Assembly: GCA_016214375.1 (NCBI GenBank)
Contig: JACROQ010000051.1
Location: 1-7,027, forward strand
Reading direction: 5' to 3'
DNA from: Nitrospirota bacterium
Lineage (GTDB): Bacteria > Nitrospirota > 9FT-COMBO-42-15 > HDB-SIOI813
Length of the DNA: 7,027 nucleotides
The notes below the pieces were generated by a model, which made no database searches, was not told where the DNA came from, and saw only the letters and a program-made list of their open reading frames with translations. This document shows, piece by piece, positions 1-6,016 of this stretch (positions are counted from its first letter, which is position 1; each line of letters opens with the position of its first letter). The position numbers and the translations under genes were made by a program.

Positions 1-12
1 GGGAGATTAGGT

Positions 13-49
13 TCTCCCCCATTTAGAAAAGGGGGGGAAGGGGGGATTT
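13..49 (+). repeat. C-run/G-run interspersed repeat, copy 1
   Basis: A 37-bp sequence beginning TCTCCCCC, followed by an A/T-rich middle and two G runs, ending GGGGGGATTT. The same 37-bp pattern occurs on the other strand at 1155-1191, inside mutS, so this is a dispersed repeat and not chance base composition. Differences between copies are a few substitutions and one shifted base. The C run and first G run can pair as a hairpin. It lies about 33 bp before the stress-protein start, so it would be in that gene's leader or promoter region. I see no convincing sigma-70 promoter in 1-82. Confidence 0.7.
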
Positions 50-82
50 GATCGGGGATTCTCAGACGGACAGGAGAAACAG

Positions 83-925
83 ATGCTACGGCGGATTTTA
101 GTTCCCTTTGACCCTTCCCCTTATGCGGCTGCTGCTTTGGACTATGCCTGTTTTCTTGCCAAAAGACAGAATGCCGAAGTCACCGGTGTGGTTGTACTGG
201 ATATTCCTGGAATTGAGAAGTCTATCGGTCCGACGCCCCTGGGCGGGATTTACTATGCCTCAATGCTGGAGAAGGCCAAAGAAAAGAGGGCCCATGAACA
301 TATTCAGACATTACTGGGAAAGTTTAAGGAAAAATGTCAGAAAGAGGGCGTTGCCCACCGTGAAGCTGAGCTTCAGGGGTCTCCAAGCGAGCAGATTCTC
401 CAGGACTCGATCTATTACGACCTGGTGGTGATGGGGATGCGTACGCATTTCCACTTTGAGACCGAACCTAAACCAGGGGATTCTATAGAGCGGATATTCA
501 GTCATGCGAGTACCCCTTTTCTGACAGTACCAGAGCATTTTCAACCCAAAGAAAAGATAAACGTCCTGATCGCCTTTAACGGAAGCCTGCCGGCCGTCCG
601 CGCCCTGCAGGGATTTACGCATTTATTTGAGGCATCCGCTTTTGAGACGGATATTACGTTACTGATATCCGAGTCAGATGCAAACCTTGCGAAGTTCCAC
701 TTAGACGGGGCATCCGCTTATCTCAAGGCCCATTCCTTCCGTAACGTAAAAATTGAACGGATCTCTCAGGATATTCTCCAGGCCATGGAAGAAAAATATC
801 TCCCCTGGGCGGATCTGGTGGTGCTTGGGGTTCATTCGAAAAAAGGACTCCTTGATTTCATGCTGGGAAGTCTGAGCAGGCATCTGATAAAAGTGGGGAC
901 TAAGCCTCTCCTTTTTGGGCAATGA
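83..925 (+). CDS. Two-domain universal stress protein (UspA family)
   Basis: A 280-residue cytoplasmic protein made of two tandem Usp alpha/beta domains, about residues 1-152 and 157-280. Domain 1 opens with the typical strand ILVPFD (5-10) and closes with STPFLTVPE (143-151). Domain 2 opens NVLIAFNGS (160-168) and ends KPLLFGQ. Domain 2 keeps a nearly complete ATP-binding pattern, G249-x2-S252-x9-G262-S263, with Ser replacing the second Gly. Domain 1 lacks a recognisable form of it, so at most one nucleotide site per chain is expected. Such proteins are usually induced by stress or growth arrest; the specific role here is unknown. The ATG at 83 has a good Shine-Dalgarno sequence (AGGAGA, 72-77) at suitable spacing. 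The gene is the only rightward one; it converges on mutS with just 66 nt between stop codons, nearly all of it a palindrome. Confidence 0.9.
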   Translation: MLRRILVPFDPSPYAAAALDYACFLAKRQNAEVTGVVVLDIPGIEKSIGPTPLGGIYYASMLEKAKEKRAHEHIQTLLGKFKEKCQKEGVAHREAELQGSPSEQILQDSIYYDLVVMGMRTHFHFETEPKPGDSIERIFSHASTPFLTVPEHFQPKEKINVLIAFNGSLPAVRALQGFTHLFEASAFETDITLLISESDANLAKFHLDGASAYLKAHSFRNVKIERISQDILQAMEEKYLPWADLVVLGVHSKKGLLDFMLGSLSRHLIKVGTKPLLFGQ

Positions 926-927
926 TG

Positions 928-990
928 AAGAAAAAGGGGACAGATTTATTTTGCGATGGCATCGCAAAATAAATCTGTCCCCTTTTTCTT
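928..990. repeat. GGGGACAG palindrome, mutS 3' side; possible bidirectional terminator
   Basis: Perfect inverted repeat: arms 928-958 and 960-990 (31 bp each) around one central base. The outer part of each arm reads AAGAAAAAGGGGACAG. It fills the space between the convergent stops of the stress-protein gene (ends 925) and mutS (stop 992-994), leaving 2 nt and 1 nt. Because each arm ends in an A run on the 5' side and a T run on the 3' side, transcripts from either side would form a strong hairpin followed by U residues, so it could terminate both genes. It shares its outer 16 nt, apart from one base, with the palindrome at 3677-3748. The mobile origin is inferred from that dispersal. Confidence 0.85.
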
Positions 991-991
991 G

Positions 992-3661
992 TCAATCACT
1001 CACCTTCTTTTTCAGTTCATCCAATTTGGCGAGGGCCTGGAGCGGAGTCATGTTCATGAGATCTAATTCTCTGATTTCCTCTATGACAGGATGTGACTCA
1101 TGCTTTTGGCTGAATAGATCTGTTTGGTAAGTTTCATTCAATCCCCCCACATCAGAAATCCCCCTTAATCCCCCTTTTGTAAAGGGGGAGATAGAATCAT
1201 CTTCACCGGTATGCGCCAGTTTAGGGATGCCTCTATCGTCCAGCTCTTCTTTTTCGAGATTGGTAAGGACCTCCCTGGCCCTGCTGATGATCTCCATTGG
1301 CAGGCCTGCAAGCCTTGCCACCTGTATCCCATAGCTCTTATCCGCCATCCCCGGCATCACCTTCCGCAGGAATATCACCTCGTCGTTCCATTCCCGGACG
1401 GCCACGTGGGCGTTGAATATCCCGTCACTGGTCAGTGCAAGCTCTGTGAGCTCATGGTAGTGGGTGGCAAAGAGGGTCTTGGCCTTTGTGTGCCTGTGGA
1501 TATACTCTGCAGACGCCCAGGCGATGCTGATCCCGTCAAAGGTGCTTGTCCCCCGGCCTATCTCATCGAGCAGGATCAGGCTCCGGGATGTGGCATTGCG
1601 CAGGATCGCGGCGGTTTCTTCCATCTCCACCATAAAGGTACTGCGTCCCTCGGCCAGGTTATCCGAGGCCCCGATGCGTGTAAATATGCGGTCCACGATC
1701 CCGATGGCCGCCTCTTTTGCCGGGACAAAGCCCCCCATCTGGGCCATCAGCACAATGAGGGCCACTTGACGCATGTAGGTGGATTTCCCTGCCATATTGG
1801 GTCCTGTGAGGATCATGAGCTGGTTGCTGTCGCAATCGAGATCTGTATCGTTGGGAACGAACCTCTCCCCCAGGTCGATCTGCTCCACGACGGGATGCCG
1901 TCCGTCCCGGATGTTGATCCATGGGCTTTCGTCTATGACGGGTCTTATGTAGTGAAACAGATGCGCGGCCTCGGAAAGTGCGGATAGCACGTCGATCAAG
2001 GCGATCGCCTTTGCCCCTCTCTGGACCTTCTCGACCTCTCCTGCCGCCATCTCCCTGATCTCTTCAAAGAGCTGGTATTCCATGGCCTTTATCCGCTCCT
2101 CTGCGCCCAGGACCTTCTCTTCGTAATCCTTCAGCTCAGGGGTAATGAATCGCTCGGCATTCACCACCGTCTGTCTTCTGCTGTAATCCTGCGGGACATT
2201 CCGGAGATTGGCCTTCGTGATTTCGATGTAATAGCCGAACACCCGGTTGTACCGGATCTTTAAAGAGTCTATACCCGATCTCTGCCTCTCCTGTGCCTCA
2301 AGCCTTGCGATCCAGCCCTTTCCTTCACGGCTGATCCCCCTGAGATCATCGAGATCCTTGCTGTACCCGTCCCGGATCATCCCGCCATCGGTGATCGGGA
2401 GAGGAGGGGATTCCACAATGGCCCTGCCAATCAGTCCCCTCAGGTTATCGAGGGTGTCTATCCTGTCATGGGTCTCCCGGATCAGCGGATTGCCATATTC
2501 TGTGAGGAGGGCCTTGACCTCCGGGATGACATCAAGACACTGATTGAGAGATATGAGATCCCGTGCATTGGCGGCCTTCAGGGAGATCCTGCTGATGATC
2601 CGTTCCATGTCCTGGATAGGACGCAGGAGTTCTCTCAACCGCCACCGGCGGGTGTGATTACTTTGAAAATCCTCAACAGCATCCTGCCGTCTCACGATCT
2701 CTTGAAGGTCCATAAGGGGGTGGAGGATCCAGAGTTTCAGGAGCCTCCCGCCCATAGGGGTGATGGTCTTGTCGAGGAGATGGAAGAGGGTCCCCTTCCT
2801 TTGACCGGTCTGGTTTGACCTGATGAGTTCGAGTGTCCGCTGCACCGTCTCATCGAGGGTCATATAGTGTGTGCTCTGATAGACCCTGACGGTATTGATA
2901 TTCCGGAGAGAGGTCTTCTGGGTCTCAGAGAGATAGTGGAGGAGCGCCCCTGCGGCATTGATGGCCGGGCCTTTCAGATTGATCCTGGATAACTCGGCGG
3001 TATCCTTTCCGATATGTTCATGAAATATCCGGGCGGCGCTCTCATATTCAAACACCTCTGATGGATATGGGTTTATAAATGGCTGGTGTTGACCCGTGTT
3101 GCTGAGGAGGGGATGGGCGTCTGAGCCTTGCGGGAACAGGACCTCCCTGGGTTCGATGCGCGCCATCTCATCTTTGATCCGGGACATCTCCATCTCGGCG
3201 ATGAAAAAATCTCCGGTGGAGACGTCTACAAAGGCCAGTCCTGCAGGCCCTCTGTCCGGATATATCGCGGCGATAAAGTTGTTCTCCTTGGATTCGAGCA
3301 GGCTCCCATCAAGGACCGTCCCCGGGGTGATGACCCGGATCACCTCACGCCTGACGATTCCCTTGGCCTGGGCCGGGTCTTCCACCTGCTCGCAGATGGC
3401 CACCTTGCGGCCTTCCCGGATCAACTTCGGGAGGTAGGAGTTGATGGCATGGTAGGGGATCCCGCACATGGGGACAGGGTCATCGGTCCGCTTATCCCTG
3501 GTGGTTAGAGCGATCTCAAGGATCTTTGATGCCGCTATGGCATCGTCATAAAACATCTCGTAGAAATCGCCCATCCTGAAGAAGAGGATAGCATCTTTGT
3601 GTTCCCTCTTGATATTCTGATACTGTCGCAGTAAAGGGGTTAGCTGTTCCTGGTTTGCCAT
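992..3661 (-). CDS. mutS: DNA mismatch repair protein MutS
   Basis: An 889-residue MutS (E. coli: 853). It binds mismatches as a dimer and, using ATP, recruits MutL. Seen in order: mismatch-binding motif F33-Y-E35 within GDFYEMF; connector, core and clamp domains at about 120-560; Walker A GPNMAGKST (620-628, Lys626); Walker B LILLDE ending D699-E700; then GRGTST and ATHYHELTEL. QTDLF (846-850) fits the beta-clamp-binding consensus, and the tail MTPLQALAKLDELKKK is typical. The start is the ATG at 3661: this puts the FYE motif at the family position. The frame stays open upstream to 3853, but that part is the palindrome and the antisense of the lapA-like gene. The Shine-Dalgarno signal there is weak (GAGAC). 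An interspersed repeat adds about 12 residues (824-835) just before the clamp motif. It is the last gene of the leftward cluster; no mutL is in the window. Confidence 0.97.
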   Translation of the reverse strand: MANQEQLTPLLRQYQNIKREHKDAILFFRMGDFYEMFYDDAIAASKILEIALTTRDKRTDDPVPMCGIPYHAINSYLPKLIREGRKVAICEQVEDPAQAKGIVRREVIRVITPGTVLDGSLLESKENNFIAAIYPDRGPAGLAFVDVSTGDFFIAEMEMSRIKDEMARIEPREVLFPQGSDAHPLLSNTGQHQPFINPYPSEVFEYESAARIFHEHIGKDTAELSRINLKGPAINAAGALLHYLSETQKTSLRNINTVRVYQSTHYMTLDETVQRTLELIRSNQTGQRKGTLFHLLDKTITPMGGRLLKLWILHPLMDLQEIVRRQDAVEDFQSNHTRRWRLRELLRPIQDMERIISRISLKAANARDLISLNQCLDVIPEVKALLTEYGNPLIRETHDRIDTLDNLRGLIGRAIVESPPLPITDGGMIRDGYSKDLDDLRGISREGKGWIARLEAQERQRSGIDSLKIRYNRVFGYYIEITKANLRNVPQDYSRRQTVVNAERFITPELKDYEEKVLGAEERIKAMEYQLFEEIREMAAGEVEKVQRGAKAIALIDVLSALSEAAHLFHYIRPVIDESPWINIRDGRHPVVEQIDLGERFVPNDTDLDCDSNQLMILTGPNMAGKSTYMRQVALIVLMAQMGGFVPAKEAAIGIVDRIFTRIGASDNLAEGRSTFMVEMEETAAILRNATSRSLILLDEIGRGTSTFDGISIAWASAEYIHRHTKAKTLFATHYHELTELALTSDGIFNAHVAVREWNDEVIFLRKVMPGMADKSYGIQVARLAGLPMEIISRAREVLTNLEKEELDDRGIPKLAHTGEDDSISPFTKGGLRGISDVGGLNETYQTDLFSQKHESHPVIEEIRELDLMNMTPLQALAKLDELKKKVSD
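1155..1191 (-). repeat. C-run/G-run interspersed repeat, copy 2, in frame inside mutS
   Basis: Inverted copy of the repeat at 13-49. On the minus strand it begins TCTCCCCC, has a hairpin CCCCCTTT-ACA-AAAGGGGG, and continues into a second G run followed by ATTTC. It is translated within MutS as roughly ISPFTKGGLRGI (824-835). I recognise this peptide as one often produced where this type of GC-run repeat is translated in unrelated bacterial proteins. That recognition is from memory and not a search. The stretch is between the ATPase domain and the QTDLF clamp motif, a linker that tolerates inserts. No direct duplication of flanking sequence is evident here. Confidence 0.75.
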
Positions 3662-3676
3662 CTTTGTCTCAGTCCG

Positions 3677-3748
3677 AAAAGAAAATGGGGACAGCGACCT
3701 ATTTTCATAGACGCCTATGAAAATAGGTCGCTGTCCCCATTTTCTTTT
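3677..3748. repeat. GGGGACAG palindrome, mutS 5' side
   Basis: Perfect inverted repeat with 34-bp arms (3677-3710 and 3715-3748) and a 4-nt loop, ACGC. The outer part of each arm reads AAGAAAATGGGGACAG; the inner part (CGACCTATTTTCATAG) differs from the element at 928-990 except for a shared TATTTT. It occupies the junction between the lapA-like gene, whose TAA (3747-3749) overlaps its edge, and the mutS ATG, 15 nt beyond it. In mRNA it would make a very stable hairpin in the lapA-mutS junction and could lower mutS expression by termination, or protect upstream mRNA ends. Its function is not shown by sequence alone. Confidence 0.88.
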
Positions 3749-3992
3749 AAGTCTCTGTCTTTTGCAGTGACCGCCGCAGTTTTCTGATCTCCATCTTGTC
3801 TTTGATCCATGCCGGCAACAGGATAATCGTAAAGACCAGCCCGCCGGCGACAAATGTCCCGATCAGTATCATGTACAAAGGCTGAGGGGGTGTCATTCCA
3901 AACAGGTAGTTGATCGGCACCTCGACTTTATTGGCTATGGCAAGGATTAAGATCGCGATGATGATGATAAGTGAAAAGACAATACGGATCAT
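3747..3992 (-). CDS. Small LapA-domain (DUF1049) inner-membrane protein
   Basis: An 81-residue protein with two predicted membrane segments, about residues 3-21 (very Ile/Leu rich) and 38-60. Between them lies NKVEVPINYLFG, the short segment typical of LapA-domain proteins. A basic, likely helical cytoplasmic tail (64-81, with KDKMEIRKLRRSL) follows. Length and layout fit the LapA/YciS family, whose E. coli member helps control lipopolysaccharide synthesis through LpxC turnover; whether this one does so is unknown. Its ATG overlaps the stop of the upstream HIT gene as ATGA (3989-3992), indicating translational coupling. A clear Shine-Dalgarno sequence (AAGGAG) lies inside the HIT gene end. 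The stop codon abuts the palindrome at 3677-3748. Confidence 0.82.
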   Translation of the reverse strand: MIRIVFSLIIIIAILILAIANKVEVPINYLFGMTPPQPLYMILIGTFVAGGLVFTIILLPAWIKDKMEIRKLRRSLQKTET

Positions 3993-4489
3993 CTCTCTGC
4001 TCCTTTCGATGTCTCCCTGAAAAAGGGGAGGAGAAGGTCATACGCCGCCCCTATGTGCTGGGGGATCACCTTGATATCCGCAAGGACAGTCATATAGTTT
4101 GAGTCCCCCATCCACCGGGGGACAATGTGGATGTGCAGATGTTCGTCGATGCCGGCGCCGGCGGCCTTACCGAGGTTCATCCCTATATTAAATCCCTGGG
4201 CTGCAAAGACCTGCCTCAGTATTCCCTGTGACATCCTCGTAATATCCATCAGTTCATGGAGGACCCCTGCCGGGAGTTCCTCTAAGGCCTCGGCATGCTG
4301 ATAAGGGACGATCATCAGATGGCCGTTGTTGTAAGGAAAGAGGTTCATGATGGTAAAGACATGTCTCCCCCGGAAGAGGATAAGGTTCTCCTTGTCTTTG
4401 TCCTCTGAGGGCTTTGTACAGAAAATGCAACCCTCAGGATTTCCTTCCAGGATATATTGGAGCCGCCAGGGCGCCCAGAGTTGTTTCAT
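3989..4489 (-). CDS. HIT-family nucleotide phosphorylase/hydrolase (Ap4A phosphorylase-like)
   Basis: A 166-residue histidine-triad protein. The catalytic triad is H117-L-H119-I-H121 in HLHIHIVPRW; the middle His normally forms the nucleotidyl intermediate. Other family marks are the N-terminal WAPWR, the pair C21-x2-C24 (CIFC, likely zinc ligands), NLFPYNNGHLMIVPYQH (49-65), and after the triad GDSNYMTVLADIKVIPQ. That last segment resembles the mycobacterial Ap4A phosphorylase (Rv2613c) branch more than HinT phosphoramidases, so cleavage of diadenosine polyphosphates is the likely activity; the exact substrate is inferred. ATG 4489 has a Shine-Dalgarno sequence (AAAGGA) 8-9 nt upstream, and the protein begins MKQLWAPWR as is usual. 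It lies between udg and the lapA-like gene, and its stop overlaps the latter's start. Confidence 0.9.
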   Translation of the reverse strand: MKQLWAPWRLQYILEGNPEGCIFCTKPSEDKDKENLILFRGRHVFTIMNLFPYNNGHLMIVPYQHAEALEELPAGVLHELMDITRMSQGILRQVFAAQGFNIGMNLGKAAGAGIDEHLHIHIVPRWMGDSNYMTVLADIKVIPQHIGAAYDLLLPFFRETSKGAER

Positions 4490-4502
4490 GCAAAGATTCC
4501 TT

Positions 4503-4556
4503 TCATGCCTCTTTATGATTCTTCAATCCCAGTTCCTCTATGATAATCTGCAAGCC
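4503..4556 (-). pseudogene. Duplicated 3' tail of udg, left outside the gene
   Basis: On the minus strand, 4556-4518 repeats the last coding part of udg (4629-4591) at 34 of 39 bases without gaps. It translates as GLQIIIEELGLKN against DLQIIMKELGLKN in the gene. The open frame then runs HKEA to a TGA at 4503-4505, 13 nt before the HIT start. Two of five differences are silent. The simplest reading is that this was the original end of udg, and that the palindrome at 4560-4588 now separates it from a duplicate. It has no start of its own and is probably not translated. Confidence 0.7.
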
Positions 4557-4559
4557 ACC

Positions 4560-4588
4560 GTAGGGGCGGGTTTGAAACCCGCCCCTAC
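4560..4588. repeat. GTAG-headed palindrome at the 3' end of udg
   Basis: A 29-bp perfect palindrome with 14-bp arms, GTAGGGGCGGGTTT and its complement, around a single central G. I recognise it as a short interspersed palindrome common in diverse bacteria, which when translated gives peptides like VGAGFKPAPT; this frame exists here but is not part of a gene. The GTAG at its end provides the TAG stop of udg (4585-4587). It is bracketed by 39-bp imperfect direct repeats at 4518-4556 and 4591-4629. As RNA it would be a GC-rich hairpin between udg and the HIT gene. It lacks a T run, so it is a poor terminator. Confidence 0.88.
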
Positions 4589-5466
4589 ATATTCTTTAAG
4601 CCCAGTTCCTTCATGATAATCTGCAAGTCCTCCCATGCGAGGTGTTTCTGTCCAGCATTCCGCAGGAGATAGGCTGGATGGAACGTGGGCACTATCCTGT
4701 AGTTGTCCTTCACATGAATCTTTCCCCTGAGTCCGCTGATCTTTACCTCTGTCTCCAGGAGTGTATGGGCCGCGAACGTTCCTAAGGCGCAGATCACCTG
4801 AGGCTGTATGATCTCGATCTGTTCTTCCAGGAATGGTTTGCATGCCGATATCTCGTCCTCCTCCGGATTCCTGTTCTGAGGCGGCCTGCATTTTATGACA
4901 TTTGCGATGTACACGTCATCCCTGACAAGTCCCATCGCCCCGATCATCTTTGTCAGGAGTTCACCAGCCCTCCCCACAAAGGGCTTACCCTGGCGATCTT
5001 CTTCTTCACCAGGACCCTCTCCGACAAAGAGGAGCCTCGTATCAGGGTTGCCGGTCCCGAAGACGATGTTGGTCCTCCCATTCCACAGTTTGCAGCGTTT
5101 GCACTCCCCGATCTTAGCTCTCAGGTCTTCAAGCCTGCGGGATTTATCTGACGGGGTTAGACCCCGCCTATCAACAGCATCCCTTGTGAGTCCCTGATTC
5201 ATGGATAGTTCATCCGAAAATACCCCTGCCACCTTGCTGTCATTCTGAGCGCAGCGAAGAATCTGATTTTCCCTGGGCATCAGACCCTTCGCCTTCGGCT
5301 CAGGGTGACATACTGGATTTTCATGCCCCTTTGTGAGCCCCTGGCTCATGGGTGGTTCTTCTGTAAACACCTCCGCTACCCCGGTCTCCTTGAGGAAGAG
5401 GAGATATTCCTTAGTGTCCTTAACAATATCCAGAATCTCTTTTCCTAAATCCGTCTTTGCCTTCAT
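4585..5466 (-). CDS. udg: Family 4 (type 4, Fe-S) uracil-DNA glycosylase
   Basis: A 293-residue glycosylase that removes uracil from DNA, the first step of base excision repair. The catalytic domain (about 112-293) has GEGPGEEED (149-157) with KPFVGRAG (161-168), and the second motif HPAYLLR (263-269). Four cysteines fit the 4Fe-4S ligands: C122 and C125 (CKRC), C193 and C209. The N-terminal 1-34 (LGKEILDIVKDTKEYLLFLKETGV) resembles the helical extension seen in many bacterial homologues, supporting the ATG at 5466. Residues 46-110 are unusual: they hold two repeat-derived segments, one flanked by a duplicated VFxxExxMxQGLT peptide (33-45 and 82-94). The enzyme is therefore long for the family (about 190-230). 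The stop codon comes from a palindrome; the last residues are a copy of the tail found at 4503-4556. tsaE lies 7 nt upstream. Confidence 0.94.
   Translation of the reverse strand: MKAKTDLGKEILDIVKDTKEYLLFLKETGVAEVFTEEPPMSQGLTKGHENPVCHPEPKAKGLMPRENQILRCAQNDSKVAGVFSDELSMNQGLTRDAVDRRGLTPSDKSRRLEDLRAKIGECKRCKLWNGRTNIVFGTGNPDTRLLFVGEGPGEEEDRQGKPFVGRAGELLTKMIGAMGLVRDDVYIANVIKCRPPQNRNPEEDEISACKPFLEEQIEIIQPQVICALGTFAAHTLLETEVKISGLRGKIHVKDNYRIVPTFHPAYLLRNAGQKHLAWEDLQIIMKELGLKNM
4591..4629 (-). repeat. Direct-repeat copy flanking the palindrome (in udg)
   Basis: This 39-bp segment encodes the last residues of udg (DLQIIMKELGLKN) and matches 4518-4556 at 34/39 bases with a constant 73-bp offset. The two copies enclose only the 29-bp palindrome and a few bases. 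The copies differ by three amino acids and two silent changes, so the duplication is not recent. Confidence 0.8.
5150..5168. repeat. Small GC palindrome in frame in udg
   Basis: GACGGGGTTAGACCCCGCC forms a stem CGGGGT/ACCCCG with a 3-nt loop, plus one outer pair across a mismatch. On the minus strand it is preceded by GTTGATAG and is translated in udg as part of AVDRRGLTPSDK (97-108). It looks like another short interspersed palindrome of the kind commonly found between genes, here read through in frame in the linker just before the catalytic domain. Only one copy is in the window, so the repeat status rests on recognition and on the hairpin. Confidence 0.55.
5184..5233 (-). repeat. Direct-repeat copy A flanking the 73-bp element in udg
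   Basis: A 50-bp segment matching 5331-5380 at 38/50 bases with a constant 147-bp offset (exactly 49 codons). It encodes VAGVFSDELSMNQGLT against VAEVFTEEPPMSQGLT in the other copy. The two copies enclose 97 bp that include the inverted-repeat element at 5238-5310. No gap is needed in the alignment. The higher divergence suggests it is older than the duplication at the 3' end of the gene. Confidence 0.75.
5238..5310. repeat. 73-bp inverted-repeat element in frame in udg
   Basis: The ends are an imperfect inverted repeat of about 28-30 bp: TGTCATTCTGAGC...GAATCTG on one side, and on the other strand TGTCACCCTGAGC...GGGTCTG. I recognise this type as a widespread bacterial interspersed element whose translations read like CHPEPKAKG...ILRCAQND. 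Here residues 53-77 of udg are exactly such a translation. It is read through without a stop and keeps the frame. It sits in the linker before the catalytic domain, where the extra residues are likely tolerated. Imperfect 50-bp direct repeats flank it. Confidence 0.85.
5331..5380 (-). repeat. Direct-repeat copy B flanking the 73-bp element in udg
   Basis: Partner of 5184-5233, on the N-terminal side of the element; encodes VAEVFTEEPPMSQGLT (30-45). Since it directly follows the conserved helical N-terminus, it may be the original sequence, with 5184-5233 the copy, but the order cannot be decided from one genome. Confidence 0.75.
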
Positions 5467-5473
5467 AAGCTGA

Positions 5474-5977
5474 TCACCGTTTGTCTGCTATTTTCTCCAG
5501 TTCTCCTGCAGTCTTCTTCAACACTTGCGTATGATGCCTGCCGAAGGCCGTCATCTCGATAAGCCGCGTTTTTTTATCTTCATATCTCAGGGTAATCTCA
5601 ATCCTCTCATCCGGCAACCGGTCGGCGATCCTCTCGGCCCATTCAATCGCTGTCACCCCTCGTCCGTAGATCACCTCTTCCATCCCGATATCCCTGAGGT
5701 CCTCCACAACCCCGATCCTGTAGAGGTCTATGTGGTATAAGGGGAGCCTCCCCTTATATTCCCGGATGATGATAAAAGTGGGGCTTGTGACCCCCTTCCC
5801 CCTGATGCCAATGACACCAAGCCCCCCGGCAAGCCCTTTCACAAAGTAGGTCTTTCCTGCGCCGAGTTCGCCTGTCAGACAGACGACGTCCCCGGAAGAG
5901 AGGATCCGCCCTAAGGACCTCCCGATAGAGATTGTCTCAGCGACACTCTTTGTGTAAACTTGAATCTTATATCCCAC
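5474..5977 (-). CDS. tsaE: tRNA threonylcarbamoyladenosine biosynthesis ATPase TsaE
   Basis: A 167-residue P-loop protein of the TsaE/YjeE family, which acts with TsaD and TsaB to make t6A at position 37 of tRNAs reading ANN codons. Visible motifs: Walker A GELGAGKT (36-43), TSPTF (64-68), HIDLYR (82-87) with the catalytic Asp84, and EW (112-113). Its length is slightly above the usual 140-160. The start is a GTG at 5977, giving the normal N-terminus MGYKIQVYTKS; the overlapping ATG two bases upstream is in another frame. No strong Shine-Dalgarno sequence is seen, only a purine-rich leader (GAAGTAAG). The 74 nt between the CBS gene and tsaE contain a heptamer tract. Adjacency to nnrD is a common arrangement in bacteria. 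Confidence 0.95.
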   Translation of the reverse strand: MGYKIQVYTKSVAETISIGRSLGRILSSGDVVCLTGELGAGKTYFVKGLAGGLGVIGIRGKGVTSPTFIIIREYKGRLPLYHIDLYRIGVVEDLRDIGMEEVIYGRGVTAIEWAERIADRLPDERIEITLRYEDKKTRLIEMTAFGRHHTQVLKKTAGELEKIADKR

Positions 5978-6016
5978 ATCCGTATCTTACTTCTGTTTCT
6001 TCTTTCTTCTGTCTTC

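Noticed and set aside
1..82. Sigma-70 promoter for the stress-protein gene
   Set aside because: No -35/-10 pair with suitable spacing stands out; the region is mostly the G-rich repeat, and the true promoter may lie off the left edge.
1211..1987. Long rightward open frame opposite mutS (258 codons)
   Set aside because: It is the antisense of the conserved MutS ATPase region, with no domain signal or ribosome-binding site; a shadow.
928..3748. Insertion sequence or composite transposon with terminal inverted repeats at mutS
   Set aside because: No transposase lies between the palindromes, each palindrome is complete by itself, and no flanking target duplication of the whole unit is visible.
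3662..3853. N-terminal extension of mutS to the ATG at 3853
   Set aside because: The extra 64 residues are the palindrome 3677-3748 plus antisense of the lapA-like gene. The MutS family N-terminus fits the ATG at 3661.
4538..4891. Leftward frame containing VGAGFKPAPT in the 3' part of udg
   Set aside because: It is an out-of-frame reading of udg that passes through the palindrome; this peptide is typical of repeat translation and not of a real protein.
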